In this document: positions 55,190 through 63,084 of the stretch, piece after piece | How positions within the stretch are numbered: the stretch's first letter is position 1 | Layout: every line of letters begins with the position of its first letter | NCBI GenBank assembly: GCA_012728895.1 | Contig: JAAYEG010000017.1 | Location: 1 to 64,000, forward strand | Reading direction: 5' to 3' | Length of the DNA: 64,000 bases | Origin: Methanospirillum sp. | GTDB lineage: Archaea; Halobacteriota; Methanomicrobia; Methanomicrobiales; Methanospirillaceae | Notes under the pieces: generated by a model | What the model was told of the DNA's origin: nothing | Seen by the model: the letters and a program-made list of their open reading frames with translations, nothing else | Database searches by the model: none | Translations under genes and position numbers: made by a program

Positions 55190-55992
55190 CGCCATGCCAG
55201 CGCGAGCGGCTTCCGCCCGGGGATGCGGGACGGCGCGAACCGCGGGTACCCGAACATCAGCGCGTGGACCGGCACGTGGCCGGCCGGCAGGGCGAGCGCC
55301 GACCTGAGGGGCTCCCAGCGGGCGGCCGCGATCATCAGAAAGCCGGCCCAGCAGGTCCCGAGGCCGTGGGCCGGGGCCACTGCGTCGACCCAGGTGAGGG
55401 CGATGACGCCGTCCACGAGGGCGGACGAGTCGGGGACGTGGGCCACGACCAGGTGGGGGGCGCCCAGGCAGACCGGGTCCCGACCCCCGTCCCACGCCAC
55501 GACCAGGGCTGCGAGCTGGGCCGTCGGCATCAGCGGGTTGTCGGACGCCGCCTCGTGCCGCATCCAGTCGACGGCGAGGCTGGCGAGGCGGCGCACCTCG
55601 GCCGGGTCGTGAATGACGAGCCAGGAGACGGGCTGCCTGTTGCCGGCCGACGGGGCGTACCGTGCCACGTCGAGGACCGCCTCGATCTTCTCGCGCGGGA
55701 CGGGGCGCTCCGCGTAGCGCCGGACCGACCGCCGCGACTTCAGATATCGGCCGATCGCGTTGGGCGAGAGGTCGCCTGTCTCGCCCCCCGCCCCGGTCCC
55801 GCCCCGGTGCACGAGAGCGCCCGTCGGGCAGAAGGCCTCGCAGTGGCCGCAGTCGATGCAGAGCGACTCCCGCTCCGGGACGGCAGCGGGTGCGTCGCCG
55901 GCGTCTTCGGCGGCGATGACGCCGACCGGGCAGACTGCGGCGCAGATGCCGCACCCGGTGCACTGCTCGGGGTCGATGCGGATGGTATCCAT
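55186..55992 (-). CDS. Ferredoxin-nitroreductase fusion protein
   Basis: 268 aa. The N-terminus (1-60) is a two-[4Fe-4S] ferredoxin: CTGCGICAAVCP and CIDCGHCEAFCP. The rest is an FMN nitroreductase fold (about 75-250): SRRSVRRYAERPVP, DVARYAPSAGNRQPVSW, and HGLGTCWAGFLMIAAA. Such fusions pass electrons from reduced ferredoxin to a flavin-bound substrate; the substrate is not known. Its end overlaps the ABC ATPase, suggesting co-expression. Confidence 0.9.
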   Translation of the reverse strand: MDTIRIDPEQCTGCGICAAVCPVGVIAAEDAGDAPAAVPERESLCIDCGHCEAFCPTGALVHRGGTGAGGETGDLSPNAIGRYLKSRRSVRRYAERPVPREKIEAVLDVARYAPSAGNRQPVSWLVIHDPAEVRRLASLAVDWMRHEAASDNPLMPTAQLAALVVAWDGGRDPVCLGAPHLVVAHVPDSSALVDGVIALTWVDAVAPAHGLGTCWAGFLMIAAARWEPLRSALALPAGHVPVHALMFGYPRFAPSRIPGRKPLALAWR

Positions 55993-56092
55993 GGTGATGC
56001 TGTTCCTCGCGGACTCGCTATGATGGTGGGGAGAACTCGCCGATAAATGGACCTGCCGCAGAACCGTGGGCGGAGGGGGCATCGGGGTCCCG

Positions 56093-56107
56093 GCATAAGC
56101 GTTATGC
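56093..56107 (+). promoter_or_regulatory. Inverted repeat at the promoter position of the NTF2-like copy 1
   Basis: GCATAA-GCG-TTATGC, centred 30 bases before the ATG at 56130. A similar element (GATAACGTTATGC, 60193-60205) sits at the same distance from the intact copy. It probably serves as a TATA box/operator. Confidence 0.45.
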
Positions 56108-56129
56108 GTCGCCGGAGCGACGGACAGGC

Positions 56130-56603
56130 ATGGACGAGATCGTGCTGATCGAACGGTTCTTCGAGGACGACGCGGCTCAGTTCGGGCCGGCCCTCGCGGA
56201 CTCGCCCGAGGTCGACGCCGGGGCGACGGCGGAGGCCTCTGCCGACTGCTTTGTCGAGGCCGGGGCGTGGGGCGTCCACTGAAGAAAAAACGACGACGCG
56301 TTCCGGGAGCAGATCCCGCAGGGCTTCTCGTTCTACCGGGGGACTGGCGTCGGGTATCTGACTGTGGCCCCGCTCGCCCCGAGCCAGCTCGACGCACGCC
56401 ACTGGGGCGTGCGCGTGGGCTGGTCCGCGGGGAATGACACGGGGGAGCGGGCGGGAATCATCGGGTTCGAGGTGATCTATTTCGTGCAGATGACCGGCGC
56501 GGGCCCGAAGATCTCCGAGTCCATCACGGGCGACGAGGAGGGGGAGCTGCGCCGGCTCGGGCCGATCGGACGGCCGGATCAGGGAGAGCCGTCCGGGGGA
56601 TAG
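56130..56603 (+). pseudogene. NTF2-like protein, copy 1, interrupted by an in-frame TGA
   Basis: The frame aligns end to end, with no gaps, with the intact copy at 60228-60701 (158 codons each). It opens MDEIVLIERFF and continues to PDQGEPSGG. Codon 51 is TGA (56280-56282), where the other copy has Cys in GVVCGRNDGAFREQIP; here the flanks read GVH-stop-RKNDDAFREQIP. The rest of the frame is undisturbed. A recent nonsense mutation is the simplest reading. Selenocysteine at a Cys site is conceivable but unsupported. Its 3' end overlaps the convergent GNAT gene by 25 bases. Confidence 0.82.
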
Positions 56604-57040
56604 GCAACGTACCCAGCCTTGACGCCCGCCCGAAAGCCGGCCTTCGCGTAGACCCGGTGGACGCCCGGGTCCGCGCAGCCCGTGAGCAGCATCACCTTGT
56701 AGCAGTCCGCCTCCCAGGCGAGGGCGAGGACACGCCCGACCAGGGCGGTCGCGTACCCGCGGTTCCTCCGGTCCCGGCGGGTCACCACGTTCTCGACCAG
56801 GCCGAACGGCCGGGCGCCGCGCGAGAGGTTCGGAAGCACGTAGAGAACGCAGGACGAGACGGGCTCGCCGTCAGCCTCAGCGAGAAAGAGGTGGGCGCCG
56901 GGATGCTCGGAGAGCGCCCGCCCGGCGGCGGCGCGCGATGCAGGGTCGGCCGCCTCGTCGCCGTCGTGCAGGTCGCGGTAGAGCGCGTGGATTGCCGGGA
57001 GGTCGGACGGGGAGGCCTCGCGGACCGTCACGCCGGTCAT
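56579..57040 (-). CDS. GNAT acetyltransferase, copy 1 of the duplicated pair
   Basis: 153 aa from ATG 57040 (MTGVTVREASPSDL). RNRGYATALVGRVLALAWEA contains the acetyl-CoA loop, and PNLSRGARPFGLVENVVTRR is almost identical to the copy at 60677-61213. The 3' end overlaps the NTF2-like pseudogene; the 5' end overlaps the methyltransferase by four bases. The substrate is unknown. Confidence 0.85.
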   Translation of the reverse strand: MTGVTVREASPSDLPAIHALYRDLHDGDEAADPASRAAAGRALSEHPGAHLFLAEADGEPVSSCVLYVLPNLSRGARPFGLVENVVTRRDRRNRGYATALVGRVLALAWEADCYKVMLLTGCADPGVHRVYAKAGFRAGVKAGYVAYPPDGSP

Positions 57041-57735
57041 TGGTCCCCCTTCACGGCGTAGAAGGCCGCCTGGAGGTACGAGCACCAGAGCACCTCGACG
57101 GCCGCGAAGCCCGCCTCGCGGTAGAGCCGGAGGTGCTCCTCGAGCGTGATCGGGAAGTACTCGGCGTCGAGTCGGGCGAGCTGGGCCGCGATCTCGGCCG
57201 GGCTCCTGCCGGCCCGCTCCTGGAAGCGGGCCCAGCGCCGGAGGCCGAGTTCGAGCCCGGCAGGGGTCAGGGGGCGGACGTTCTCGGACGTGACGAAGAC
57301 GCCCCCGGGCGGGAGCCGCCCGAAGCAGGCGGCGACGGCGGCCCGCCGGCCGGCACGGTCGTGGTAGTGGTGGCACTGGACCGCTGTGACCACGTCGAAG
57401 GCGCCGGGAGGGAGATCTTCCGTTCTGCAGGGGGCGAGCACGGTCACGCGGGGGTCGGCGAGCCGCTCCCGGGCGACGGCGAGCATGGCCGGAGAGGGGT
57501 CGGCGACCGCGAACCGGGTCCTCGGGAACCGGGGCAGGGCGCGGGCCACCAGCGAGCCCGTGCCGCAGCCTGTGTCGAGCCAGGTCCGCGGGGGCTCCGG
57601 CAGGGCCTCGACGAACGAGAGCACCGTCTCGTGGATCAGGTCGTAGTGTGGGATGGTCCGGCGGACGTCGGCGTCGAACACGACGGCTGGGTGCGCCGTC
57701 GCGTTGTCGGGGGGCGGGGGCGGTGCGTCGGCCAT
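57037..57735 (-). CDS. Class I SAM-dependent methyltransferase
   Basis: 232 aa from ATG 57735 (MADAPPPPPDNATAH). The SAM-binding motif LDTGCGTGSLVARAL (about 53-67) and VADPSPAMLAVARERL are present, with DVVTAVQCHHYHD in the acceptor half. No specific substrate pattern is recognised. The overlap with the GNAT gene (57037-57040) makes a two-gene unit. Divergent from the adenosine-specific kinase. Confidence 0.82.
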   Translation of the reverse strand: MADAPPPPPDNATAHPAVVFDADVRRTIPHYDLIHETVLSFVEALPEPPRTWLDTGCGTGSLVARALPRFPRTRFAVADPSPAMLAVARERLADPRVTVLAPCRTEDLPPGAFDVVTAVQCHHYHDRAGRRAAVAACFGRLPPGGVFVTSENVRPLTPAGLELGLRRWARFQERAGRSPAEIAAQLARLDAEYFPITLEEHLRLYREAGFAAVEVLWCSYLQAAFYAVKGDQ

Positions 57736-57832
57736 GGTCTCCGTACGATCTCGGTGGCGGAGAGGGATATGCCTGACCCGTCCGGGGCACCCCTTTATCC
57801 CGCGCCGCGCCCATCGCTCGGCCGGTGAGACA

Positions 57833-58345
57833 ATGCACGGACCAGTCGAACTCGGGATCGTGGAGATCGAGAAGCCCGACGAAGTGAACGTCATCCTCGG
57901 GCAGGCGCACTTCGTCAAGACCGTCGAGGACCTGTACGAGGCCGTGGCCGGATCGGTGCCCGACGCGCGGTTCGGGCTCGCCTTCTCCGAGGCGTCGGGC
58001 GACCGCCTCGTGCGGCTCGAGGGGACGGACGACGCGCTCAAGGCGCTCGCACGCGACACGGCGCTCGCGCTCGGCGCCGGCCACTCGTTCGTCATCTTCC
58101 TCCGGGACTGCTATCCGATCAACGTCCTGAACGCTGTCAAGGGGGTGCAGGAGGTCTGCTCGGTCTTCTGCGCGAGCGCGAACCGCGTCGGGGTCGTGGT
58201 TGCCGAGGCGGGCGGCGCCCGCGGGATCCTCGGCGTTATCGACGGGGAACCCCCGGTCGGCGTCGAAGGAGAGGAGGACGTGGCCCTGAGGACTGCCCTT
58301 CTCCGCCGGTTCGGGTACAAGCTGCCGGGCGGGCCCGGCGACTGA
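57833..58345 (+). CDS. Adenosine-specific kinase (DUF355 family)
   Basis: A 170-aa protein of the archaeal adenosine-specific kinase family. Conserved blocks are DEVNVILGQAHFVKTVEDLY, FGLAFSEASGDRLVRLEG, GAGHSFVIFLRDCYPINVLN and GILGVIDGEPPVGVE. The reported activity is adenosine phosphorylation or binding; the physiological role is unclear. Start ATG 57833 has GGTGA about six bases upstream, supporting it over the in-frame ATG at 57653. Confidence 0.86.
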   Translation: MHGPVELGIVEIEKPDEVNVILGQAHFVKTVEDLYEAVAGSVPDARFGLAFSEASGDRLVRLEGTDDALKALARDTALALGAGHSFVIFLRDCYPINVLNAVKGVQEVCSVFCASANRVGVVVAEAGGARGILGVIDGEPPVGVEGEEDVALRTALLRRFGYKLPGGPGD

Positions 58346-58426
58346 TGCCGCGACCTTCCGCCTGGCTGGCGGCCAGGGGGGAAGATGCTATTACGTTGGA
58401 GTGCAGATGGCATATCGTCGAACGGA

Positions 58427-60172
58427 ATGTTCCCTTCACCCACCCTCCCCCTCCTCGTTTCGGCCCTGCTGACCGCGCTCCTGGCGGCCTACGCCTGGCG
58501 CCACCGGGCGAGCGGGGCCGCAACGGGATATGTCGCTCTCCTCCTGGGGGCGATCTCCCTCTACGTCGGGGGCAGCGCGATGGAGCTCGCCGCCGGCGAC
58601 CTGGAGGGTGTTCTGTTCTGGGCCCGTGTGCAGTACCTCGGGATCGCCGTGGTACCGCCCCTGATCATCTGCACGGTCCTCCAGTACGTCGGGCAGGGGA
58701 GAATCCTGACGAGGAGGGTGCTGGTCATACTCTTCGCGGTGCCGGCCATCACCCTCCTTCTCGTCGTGGCCGGGCACCCCCTCCACTACGCCGAGATCGG
58801 GTTCGACACGGTGGGAGCCTTCAGCCGGTTCACCTTCGTCCCGGGCCCCTGGTATTACGTGAATGCCCTGTACGTCCTGATCGCCGAGATGGCCGCCGTC
58901 GCCCTGCTCGCGCTCTCCTACCTGCGCTCGTCCCACGCCCTCTACCGCCAGCAGATCCTGGTGGTGCTGGTCGGCGCCTCTTTTCCGATCGCGGCCTCGC
59001 TCCTCTATTTGACGGGGTTCTCGCCGATCCCCCGCCTCGACCTGACCCCGTTCGCACTCCCGATCACCGCAGCAGTAATGACCATCGGGGTCGTCCTCTA
59101 CCAGCTCTTCGACCTGGCACCGGTGGCCCACACGACGGTCTTCGAACGGATCCCCATCGGGGTTCTGGTGGTGACCGACCTCGGGCAGGTGGTCGAGGCG
59201 AACCCGGCCGCTGTCCAGCTGCTCGGGCCGGAGCGCCGGTCCCCGGTCGGCCGGCCGCTCGAGGAGGTGACCCGTGAGATCCCGGACCTCTCTGCGATCG
59301 TGGCGTCGGGCAAGACGGGGGAGACCGAGGTTCACGACCGGGGTCGGCGCGGCACCTACGCCATATCGACGGTCCCGCTCACCGACGCCGGCTCCGCGCC
59401 CGGCGGCTCGGTCGTGCTGATCCGCGACGTCACCGCCAGCCGGCGGGCCGAGGCGGCGCTCGCCCGGCGCACGGCCGATCTCGAGACCGCGAACCGGAGG
59501 CTCTCACTGGTCTCGACGATCACGCGGCACGATATCGCAAACCACCTCGTCGCGGTCATGGGCTACCTCTCCCTGCTGCGCGATGACCCGGCGGGGCCCG
59601 ACGTGCACGGGTACGTGGAGCGCCTGCAGGAGGCGGTCGACCGGATCCGTGCCGTTATCGAGTTCATGCGGGACTACCCCGCGATCGGGGTCCAGCCCCC
59701 CGTCTGGCTCGACCTCCGCGAGGTCGCGGACCGTGCCGGCGCGAGCGTCGGGCTCTCGGGCGCCGTGGTGGAGAACCTCGTCCCCCCCCTCGACGTCCTG
59801 GCCGATCCCCTGCTCGAACGGGTCTTCGCGGCTCTCGTCGAGAACTCCGTCCGTCACGGGGGCGGGGTCTCGTGGATCCGGTTCGCGGCCGTCTCCTCCG
59901 GCCCGGGGATCCTCCTGACCATCGAGGATGACGGGGCTGGGATCCCCCGTCCCGACAAGGAGCGGATATTCGAGCGCGGGTTCGGCAGGAACACCGGGCT
60001 CGGCCTCTTTCTCGCCCGCGAGATCCTCGAGAGCATGGGGATGACGATCGCCGAGACGGGCATACCGGGCCACGGCGCCCGCTTCGAGATCCGGGTGCCC
60101 CCCGCGCGAGTGCGGCGATGCGCCGTGTCCTCGCCGGAGGGCATCGGGGCACTCGCCCTGCACCGCCCCTGA
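58427..60172 (+). CDS. Membrane histidine kinase (7TM sensor, PAS, HATPase)
   Basis: About 581 aa. Seven hydrophobic segments fill residues 1-225 (7TMR-HISK type sensor). A PAS domain (about 235-345: TVFERIPIGVLVVTDLGQVV) comes next, then a phosphoacceptor helix with TRHDIANHLVAVMGYL and a HATPase domain with VENSVRHG (N box), IEDDGAGIP (G1) and GLGLFLAREI (G2). No response regulator is adjacent, so it is an orphan. ATG 58427 (MFPSPTLPLLVSALL) opens the first membrane segment; ATG 58385 is an alternative. Confidence 0.87.
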   Translation: MFPSPTLPLLVSALLTALLAAYAWRHRASGAATGYVALLLGAISLYVGGSAMELAAGDLEGVLFWARVQYLGIAVVPPLIICTVLQYVGQGRILTRRVLVILFAVPAITLLLVVAGHPLHYAEIGFDTVGAFSRFTFVPGPWYYVNALYVLIAEMAAVALLALSYLRSSHALYRQQILVVLVGASFPIAASLLYLTGFSPIPRLDLTPFALPITAAVMTIGVVLYQLFDLAPVAHTTVFERIPIGVLVVTDLGQVVEANPAAVQLLGPERRSPVGRPLEEVTREIPDLSAIVASGKTGETEVHDRGRRGTYAISTVPLTDAGSAPGGSVVLIRDVTASRRAEAALARRTADLETANRRLSLVSTITRHDIANHLVAVMGYLSLLRDDPAGPDVHGYVERLQEAVDRIRAVIEFMRDYPAIGVQPPVWLDLREVADRAGASVGLSGAVVENLVPPLDVLADPLLERVFAALVENSVRHGGGVSWIRFAAVSSGPGILLTIEDDGAGIPRPDKERIFERGFGRNTGLGLFLAREILESMGMTIAETGIPGHGARFEIRVPPARVRRCAVSSPEGIGALALHRP

Positions 60173-60192
60173 AGCGAGGCAGAGGCCTGGCG

Positions 60193-60205
60193 GATAACGT
60201 TATGC
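60193..60205 (+). promoter_or_regulatory. Promoter element of the NTF2-like copy 2
   Basis: GATAACGTTATGC containing the 10-base palindrome ATAACGTTAT, about 30 bases before ATG 60228. It matches the position and partly the sequence of the element at 56093-56107. Confidence 0.45.
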
Positions 60206-60227
60206 GGTGGCGGGACGACGATCGGGC

Positions 60228-60701
60228 ATGGATGAGATCGTGCTGATCGAACGCTTCTTCGATGAGTACGCGTCGCAGTTCGCACGGGCACTCGCCGACA
60301 CGCCGGAGGTCGACGTCGAGGCGACGGCTGGCGCCTTCGCCGACTGCTTCGTCGAGGCGGGGCCGCGGGGCGTCGTCTGCGGTCGGAACGACGGCGCTTT
60401 CCGCGAGCAGATCCCGCACGGCTTCGCGTTCTACCGGGGGATCGGGATCAGGTCCATGACTGTCGCCACGCTCGCCCCGAGCCAGCTCGATGCAGGGCAC
60501 TGGGGTGTCCGCGTGGGCTGGTCCGCCGCGTACGACCTTGGCGGGAGATCGGGCACCGTCGAGTTCGAGGTGCTCTATTTCGTGCAGTTAACGGGGTCAG
60601 GCCCGAAGATATTTGCCTATATCACGGGCGACGAGGAGGCGGAGCTCCGGAGACTCGGACTGCTCGGGGCTCCTGATCAGGGAGGGCCTTCCGGCGGGTA
60701 G
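60228..60701 (+). CDS. NTF2-like (SnoaL/DUF4440-type) protein, copy 2, intact
   Basis: A 157-aa NTF2-like fold. It starts MDEIVLIERFFDEYASQFAR. ADCFVEAGPRGVVCGRNDGAF carries Cys51, and DAGHWGVRVGWSAAYDL, FEVLYFVQLTGSGPKIFAYI form the later strands. It is likely a small ligand-binding or enzyme-like protein; the ligand is unknown. It is convergent with GNAT copy 2 (25-base overlap), repeating the arrangement at 56.1-57.0 kb. Confidence 0.83.
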   Translation: MDEIVLIERFFDEYASQFARALADTPEVDVEATAGAFADCFVEAGPRGVVCGRNDGAFREQIPHGFAFYRGIGIRSMTVATLAPSQLDAGHWGVRVGWSAAYDLGGRSGTVEFEVLYFVQLTGSGPKIFAYITGDEEAELRRLGLLGAPDQGGPSGG

Positions 60702-61213
60702 GCGACGTACCCGGCCTTGGCGCCCGGCAGGAACCCGACCTTGCGGTAGAGCCGGTGGACCGACGGGTCGCTCCTGCCGGTGAGCAGCATCACCTTGTAG
60801 CAGCCGGCCCCCCATGCGAACGCGAGGACGTGCTCGAGCAGCGCGGCGGCATATCCCCGGTTCCTCCGGTCCCGGCGGGTCACCACGTTCTCGACGAGCC
60901 CGAACGGGCGGGCGCCGCGCGAGAGGTTCGGCAGCACGAAGAGGACGCAGGTCGAGACGGGGTCACCGCCAGTCTCGGCCACGAAGAGGTGGGCGCCGGG
61001 AAGCTCGGAGAGCGCCCGCCCGGCGGCGGCGATGGTTGCCGGGTCGGCCGGTTCATCTCCGTCGTTCAGATCGCAGTAAAGAGAAGAGACCGTGCCGATG
61101 TCGGAGACGGACGCCTCGCGAACCCTCAGGTGGTCCGGCGGGACGGGATCGGATCGGCCGAGAGCGCCTCGGGGCGCGGGGGCGCCGGGGTCGTGAGATC
61201 GTCGGGGGGGCAT
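60677..61213 (-). CDS. GNAT acetyltransferase, copy 2 of the duplicated pair
   Basis: 178 aa from ATG 61213. The homologous part begins at VREASVSDIGTVSSLYCDL, so about 30 N-terminal residues (MPPRRSHDPGAPAPRG...) have no counterpart in copy 1 and may be an over-extension, but no other standard start is in frame before the domain. The acetyl-CoA loop RNRGYAAALLEHVLA is intact, and PNLSRGARPFGLVENVVTRR is identical to copy 1. Confidence 0.8.
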   Translation of the reverse strand: MPPRRSHDPGAPAPRGALGRSDPVPPDHLRVREASVSDIGTVSSLYCDLNDGDEPADPATIAAAGRALSELPGAHLFVAETGGDPVSTCVLFVLPNLSRGARPFGLVENVVTRRDRRNRGYAAALLEHVLAFAWGAGCYKVMLLTGRSDPSVHRLYRKVGFLPGAKAGYVAYPPEGPP

Positions 61214-61533
61214 GAGTACGGCTCCGTGGAGGTTCCGTACGATCTGGGAACCCCCGGCGGATGTACCTGCCGACCCCCTCGTCGTTCGTGCCGGTGAACC
61301 GCGTTCGTGTGGAGATGAGACAGCCCCCCCCGGTCCTCAAGGCAGCCCCGGACCGGGGGAGAACCGGGTTCTCCGGGGACCGAATCCGGAAGGTGGCTCG
61401 GGGGGACGGGCGCGGCAGCGACGATCGAGGCGATCCCGGGTCCCGCCCGGCCGCGGAAGGGGGATCCCTCTGCCCACTGGCGATGCTTTTTTGTCTCCGA
61501 GACCGAACTCGATATTCATCGAAGGTTAGCACC
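61214..61533. other. Intergenic region, about 320 bases
   Basis: Lies between the GNAT copy 2 start and the leader ORF. GC-rich, with a locally T-rich end (about 61480-61520, ATGCTTTTTTGTC) that could be promoter sequence for the leader ORF and protease. No supported gene. Confidence 0.4.
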
Positions 61534-61617
61534 ATGGATAACTTGCAGTGGCTCATGGCAGGTCTGCCGGACGCGACCTCGCGGGCAGATCCCGGGACCG
61601 GGGGGGCTGAGGGATGA
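61534..61617 (+). CDS. Possible 27-aa leader peptide coupled to the metallopeptidase
   Basis: ATG 61534 opens MDNLQWLMAGLPDATS, ends GGAEG, and stops at TGA 61615-61617. The next gene's ATG (61614) overlaps this stop as ATGA, the same coupling used elsewhere in the window. GAAGGTTAG lies upstream. It could be a true small protein, a leader peptide or the relic of a longer N-terminus. Coding status is uncertain. Confidence 0.4.
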   Translation: MDNLQWLMAGLPDATSRADPGTGGAEG

Positions 61618-62486
61618 AGTGGCGAACGGACGCGAGGAGTGCGAACGTCGAGGACCGGCGTTCTTCCGGGATCCCCGGTGGGGCGGCGGGCGGCATCGGC
61701 GGGCTCGGGCTGATCATCGTGCTCGCCATCGCGCTCCTGACGGGCATGGATCCCGGGGCGCTCCTCCAGAACACCGATGGCATGACCGGGCCGACCGGGC
61801 AGTCCGCGCTGACGGAGGAGGAGTTACGGGAGCAGGAGGAACTCGCCACCCTCTCCTCGCAGGTGCTCGCAAGCACTGAGACAACGTGGAGCCAGATCTT
61901 CAGGGAGGATCTCCGGCAGACCTACGCGCCGCCGAAACTGGTACTGTACTCGGGGCTGGTCGATTCGGCGTGCGGACGGGCGAGCGCCTCTACCGGCCCC
62001 TTCTACTGTCCCGGTGACCAGAAGGTCTACCTCGACCTCGACTTCTTCCAGGATCTCAGCACGCGCTACGGTGCCCCGGGGGACTTCGCCCAGGCCTACG
62101 TGATCTCCCACGAGGTCGGGCACCACGTCCAGACCCTGCTCGGCACCCTGCAGTACGCCCAGACGGCCCAGCAGCGGGCGGCCAGCCAGGCGGAGGCGAA
62201 CCAGATCTCCGTAGCGCTCGAGCTGCAGGCCGACTGCTATGCCGGCGTCTGGGCGAACCGCGCCACCGAACAGAACCTGATCCTCGAACGGGGAGACATC
62301 GAGGAGGGGCTGAACGCGGCCAGCTCCGTGGGCGACGATCGGCTGCAGCAGCAGGCGCAGGGATACGTCGTCCCGGACTCGTTCACGCACGGCTCGTCGG
62401 CACAGCGTGTCTCGGCGTTCCAGAGGGGGCTGCAGTCCGGGGAGATCGGGGTCTGCGACTGCGCGGAGCTTCCCGCGGTCGTCTGA
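61614..62486 (+). CDS. Neutral zinc metallopeptidase, YpfJ family
   Basis: 290 aa. A membrane-spanning segment (about 31-43, LGLIIVLAIALLT) anchors an extracellular domain. ETTWSQIFREDLRQTYAPPKLVLYSG, YCPGDQKVYLDLDFF, the zinc motif HEVGHH (166-171) and ELQADCYAGVWAN (third ligand Glu) are canonical for this family, which is mainly bacterial. Acquisition from bacteria is inferred from family distribution. Substrates are not established. A C-terminal DCAEL follows GVC. Confidence 0.9.
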   Translation: MKWRTDARSANVEDRRSSGIPGGAAGGIGGLGLIIVLAIALLTGMDPGALLQNTDGMTGPTGQSALTEEELREQEELATLSSQVLASTETTWSQIFREDLRQTYAPPKLVLYSGLVDSACGRASASTGPFYCPGDQKVYLDLDFFQDLSTRYGAPGDFAQAYVISHEVGHHVQTLLGTLQYAQTAQQRAASQAEANQISVALELQADCYAGVWANRATEQNLILERGDIEEGLNAASSVGDDRLQQQAQGYVVPDSFTHGSSAQRVSAFQRGLQSGEIGVCDCAELPAVV

Positions 62487-62497
62487 ACCGCTCTCTT

Positions 62498-62511
62498 CTT
62501 TTTTTATCCCC
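62498..62511 (+). terminator. T-rich terminator after the metallopeptidase
   Basis: CTTCTTTTTTTATCC occurs about 12 bases after the stop at 62486, with seven consecutive T. Confidence 0.5.
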
Positions 62512-62589
62512 GTCTCCGTCGTCACGGCACAAAATGCGACGCCGACGGAAGGGGATCGTATCGACGGCGCCCCCGTGCCGGGGTTCTGC

Positions 62590-62880
62590 TCACGGCCGGA
62601 ATGCGGAGGCTGCCAGGGCGACGGCGACCACGACGTGGAGCGACGCGCAGAGCGGCACCGCGACGACGAACCTCAGCTTGCGCGTCTTGTGGCGGAAGAG
62701 GCTCATGCCGGCCAGCGCTCCGAAGGGGCCGGCGAGAGCGGCGACGAGGAGCGTCCGCTCCGGGACACGGCGCGCCTGCAGGCGGGCATACCGCTTGTCG
62801 GCCCCGTACAGGAGGAAAGTCCCGAGGTTTACGGCGGCGAGGGCGACGATAGCGGGGAGGAACGGGTCGATAGGGATCAT
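62590..62880 (-). CDS. DUF1294 small membrane protein
   Basis: 96 aa from ATG 62880; a GTG at 62892 is also in frame. Two or three hydrophobic segments surround YGADKRYARLQARRVPE and GALAGMSLFRHKTRKLRF, the hallmark DUF1294 sequence. Function unknown. Convergent with the metallopeptidase across a 103-base gap that includes a T-rich tract (CTTCTTTTTTTATC) serving as a likely terminator. Confidence 0.87.
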   Translation of the reverse strand: MIPIDPFLPAIVALAAVNLGTFLLYGADKRYARLQARRVPERTLLVAALAGPFGALAGMSLFRHKTRKLRFVVAVPLCASLHVVVAVALAASAFRP

Positions 62881-63084
62881 CACCGTTTGCACCGCGCCGG
62901 ATTTGCCCGTTACGCCGGGATCCCGGTAGGATCATGCGATACCGGCTCTCCCACAGGCCCGCGCACACCCGCGACACCGCGTTCCGGCGATTCCTGCCGT
63001 GCGGGGACCCCGCCGGACCGGCTTGGCGCTAATTCCAGCGTCAGCGTGGGGAGGGCGGAGCGCCGTCCGGCCCGTCTCTCCCTT
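62881..63084. other. Gap with no supported feature
   Basis: About 200 GC-rich bases between the DUF1294 start and the end of the hydrolase remnant. Confidence 0.4.

Noticed and set aside
56280-56282. Selenocysteine reading of the TGA codon
   Set aside because: No selenocysteine system is visible, flanking codons are also altered, and an intact Cys paralogue exists. Kept only as an unlikely alternative.
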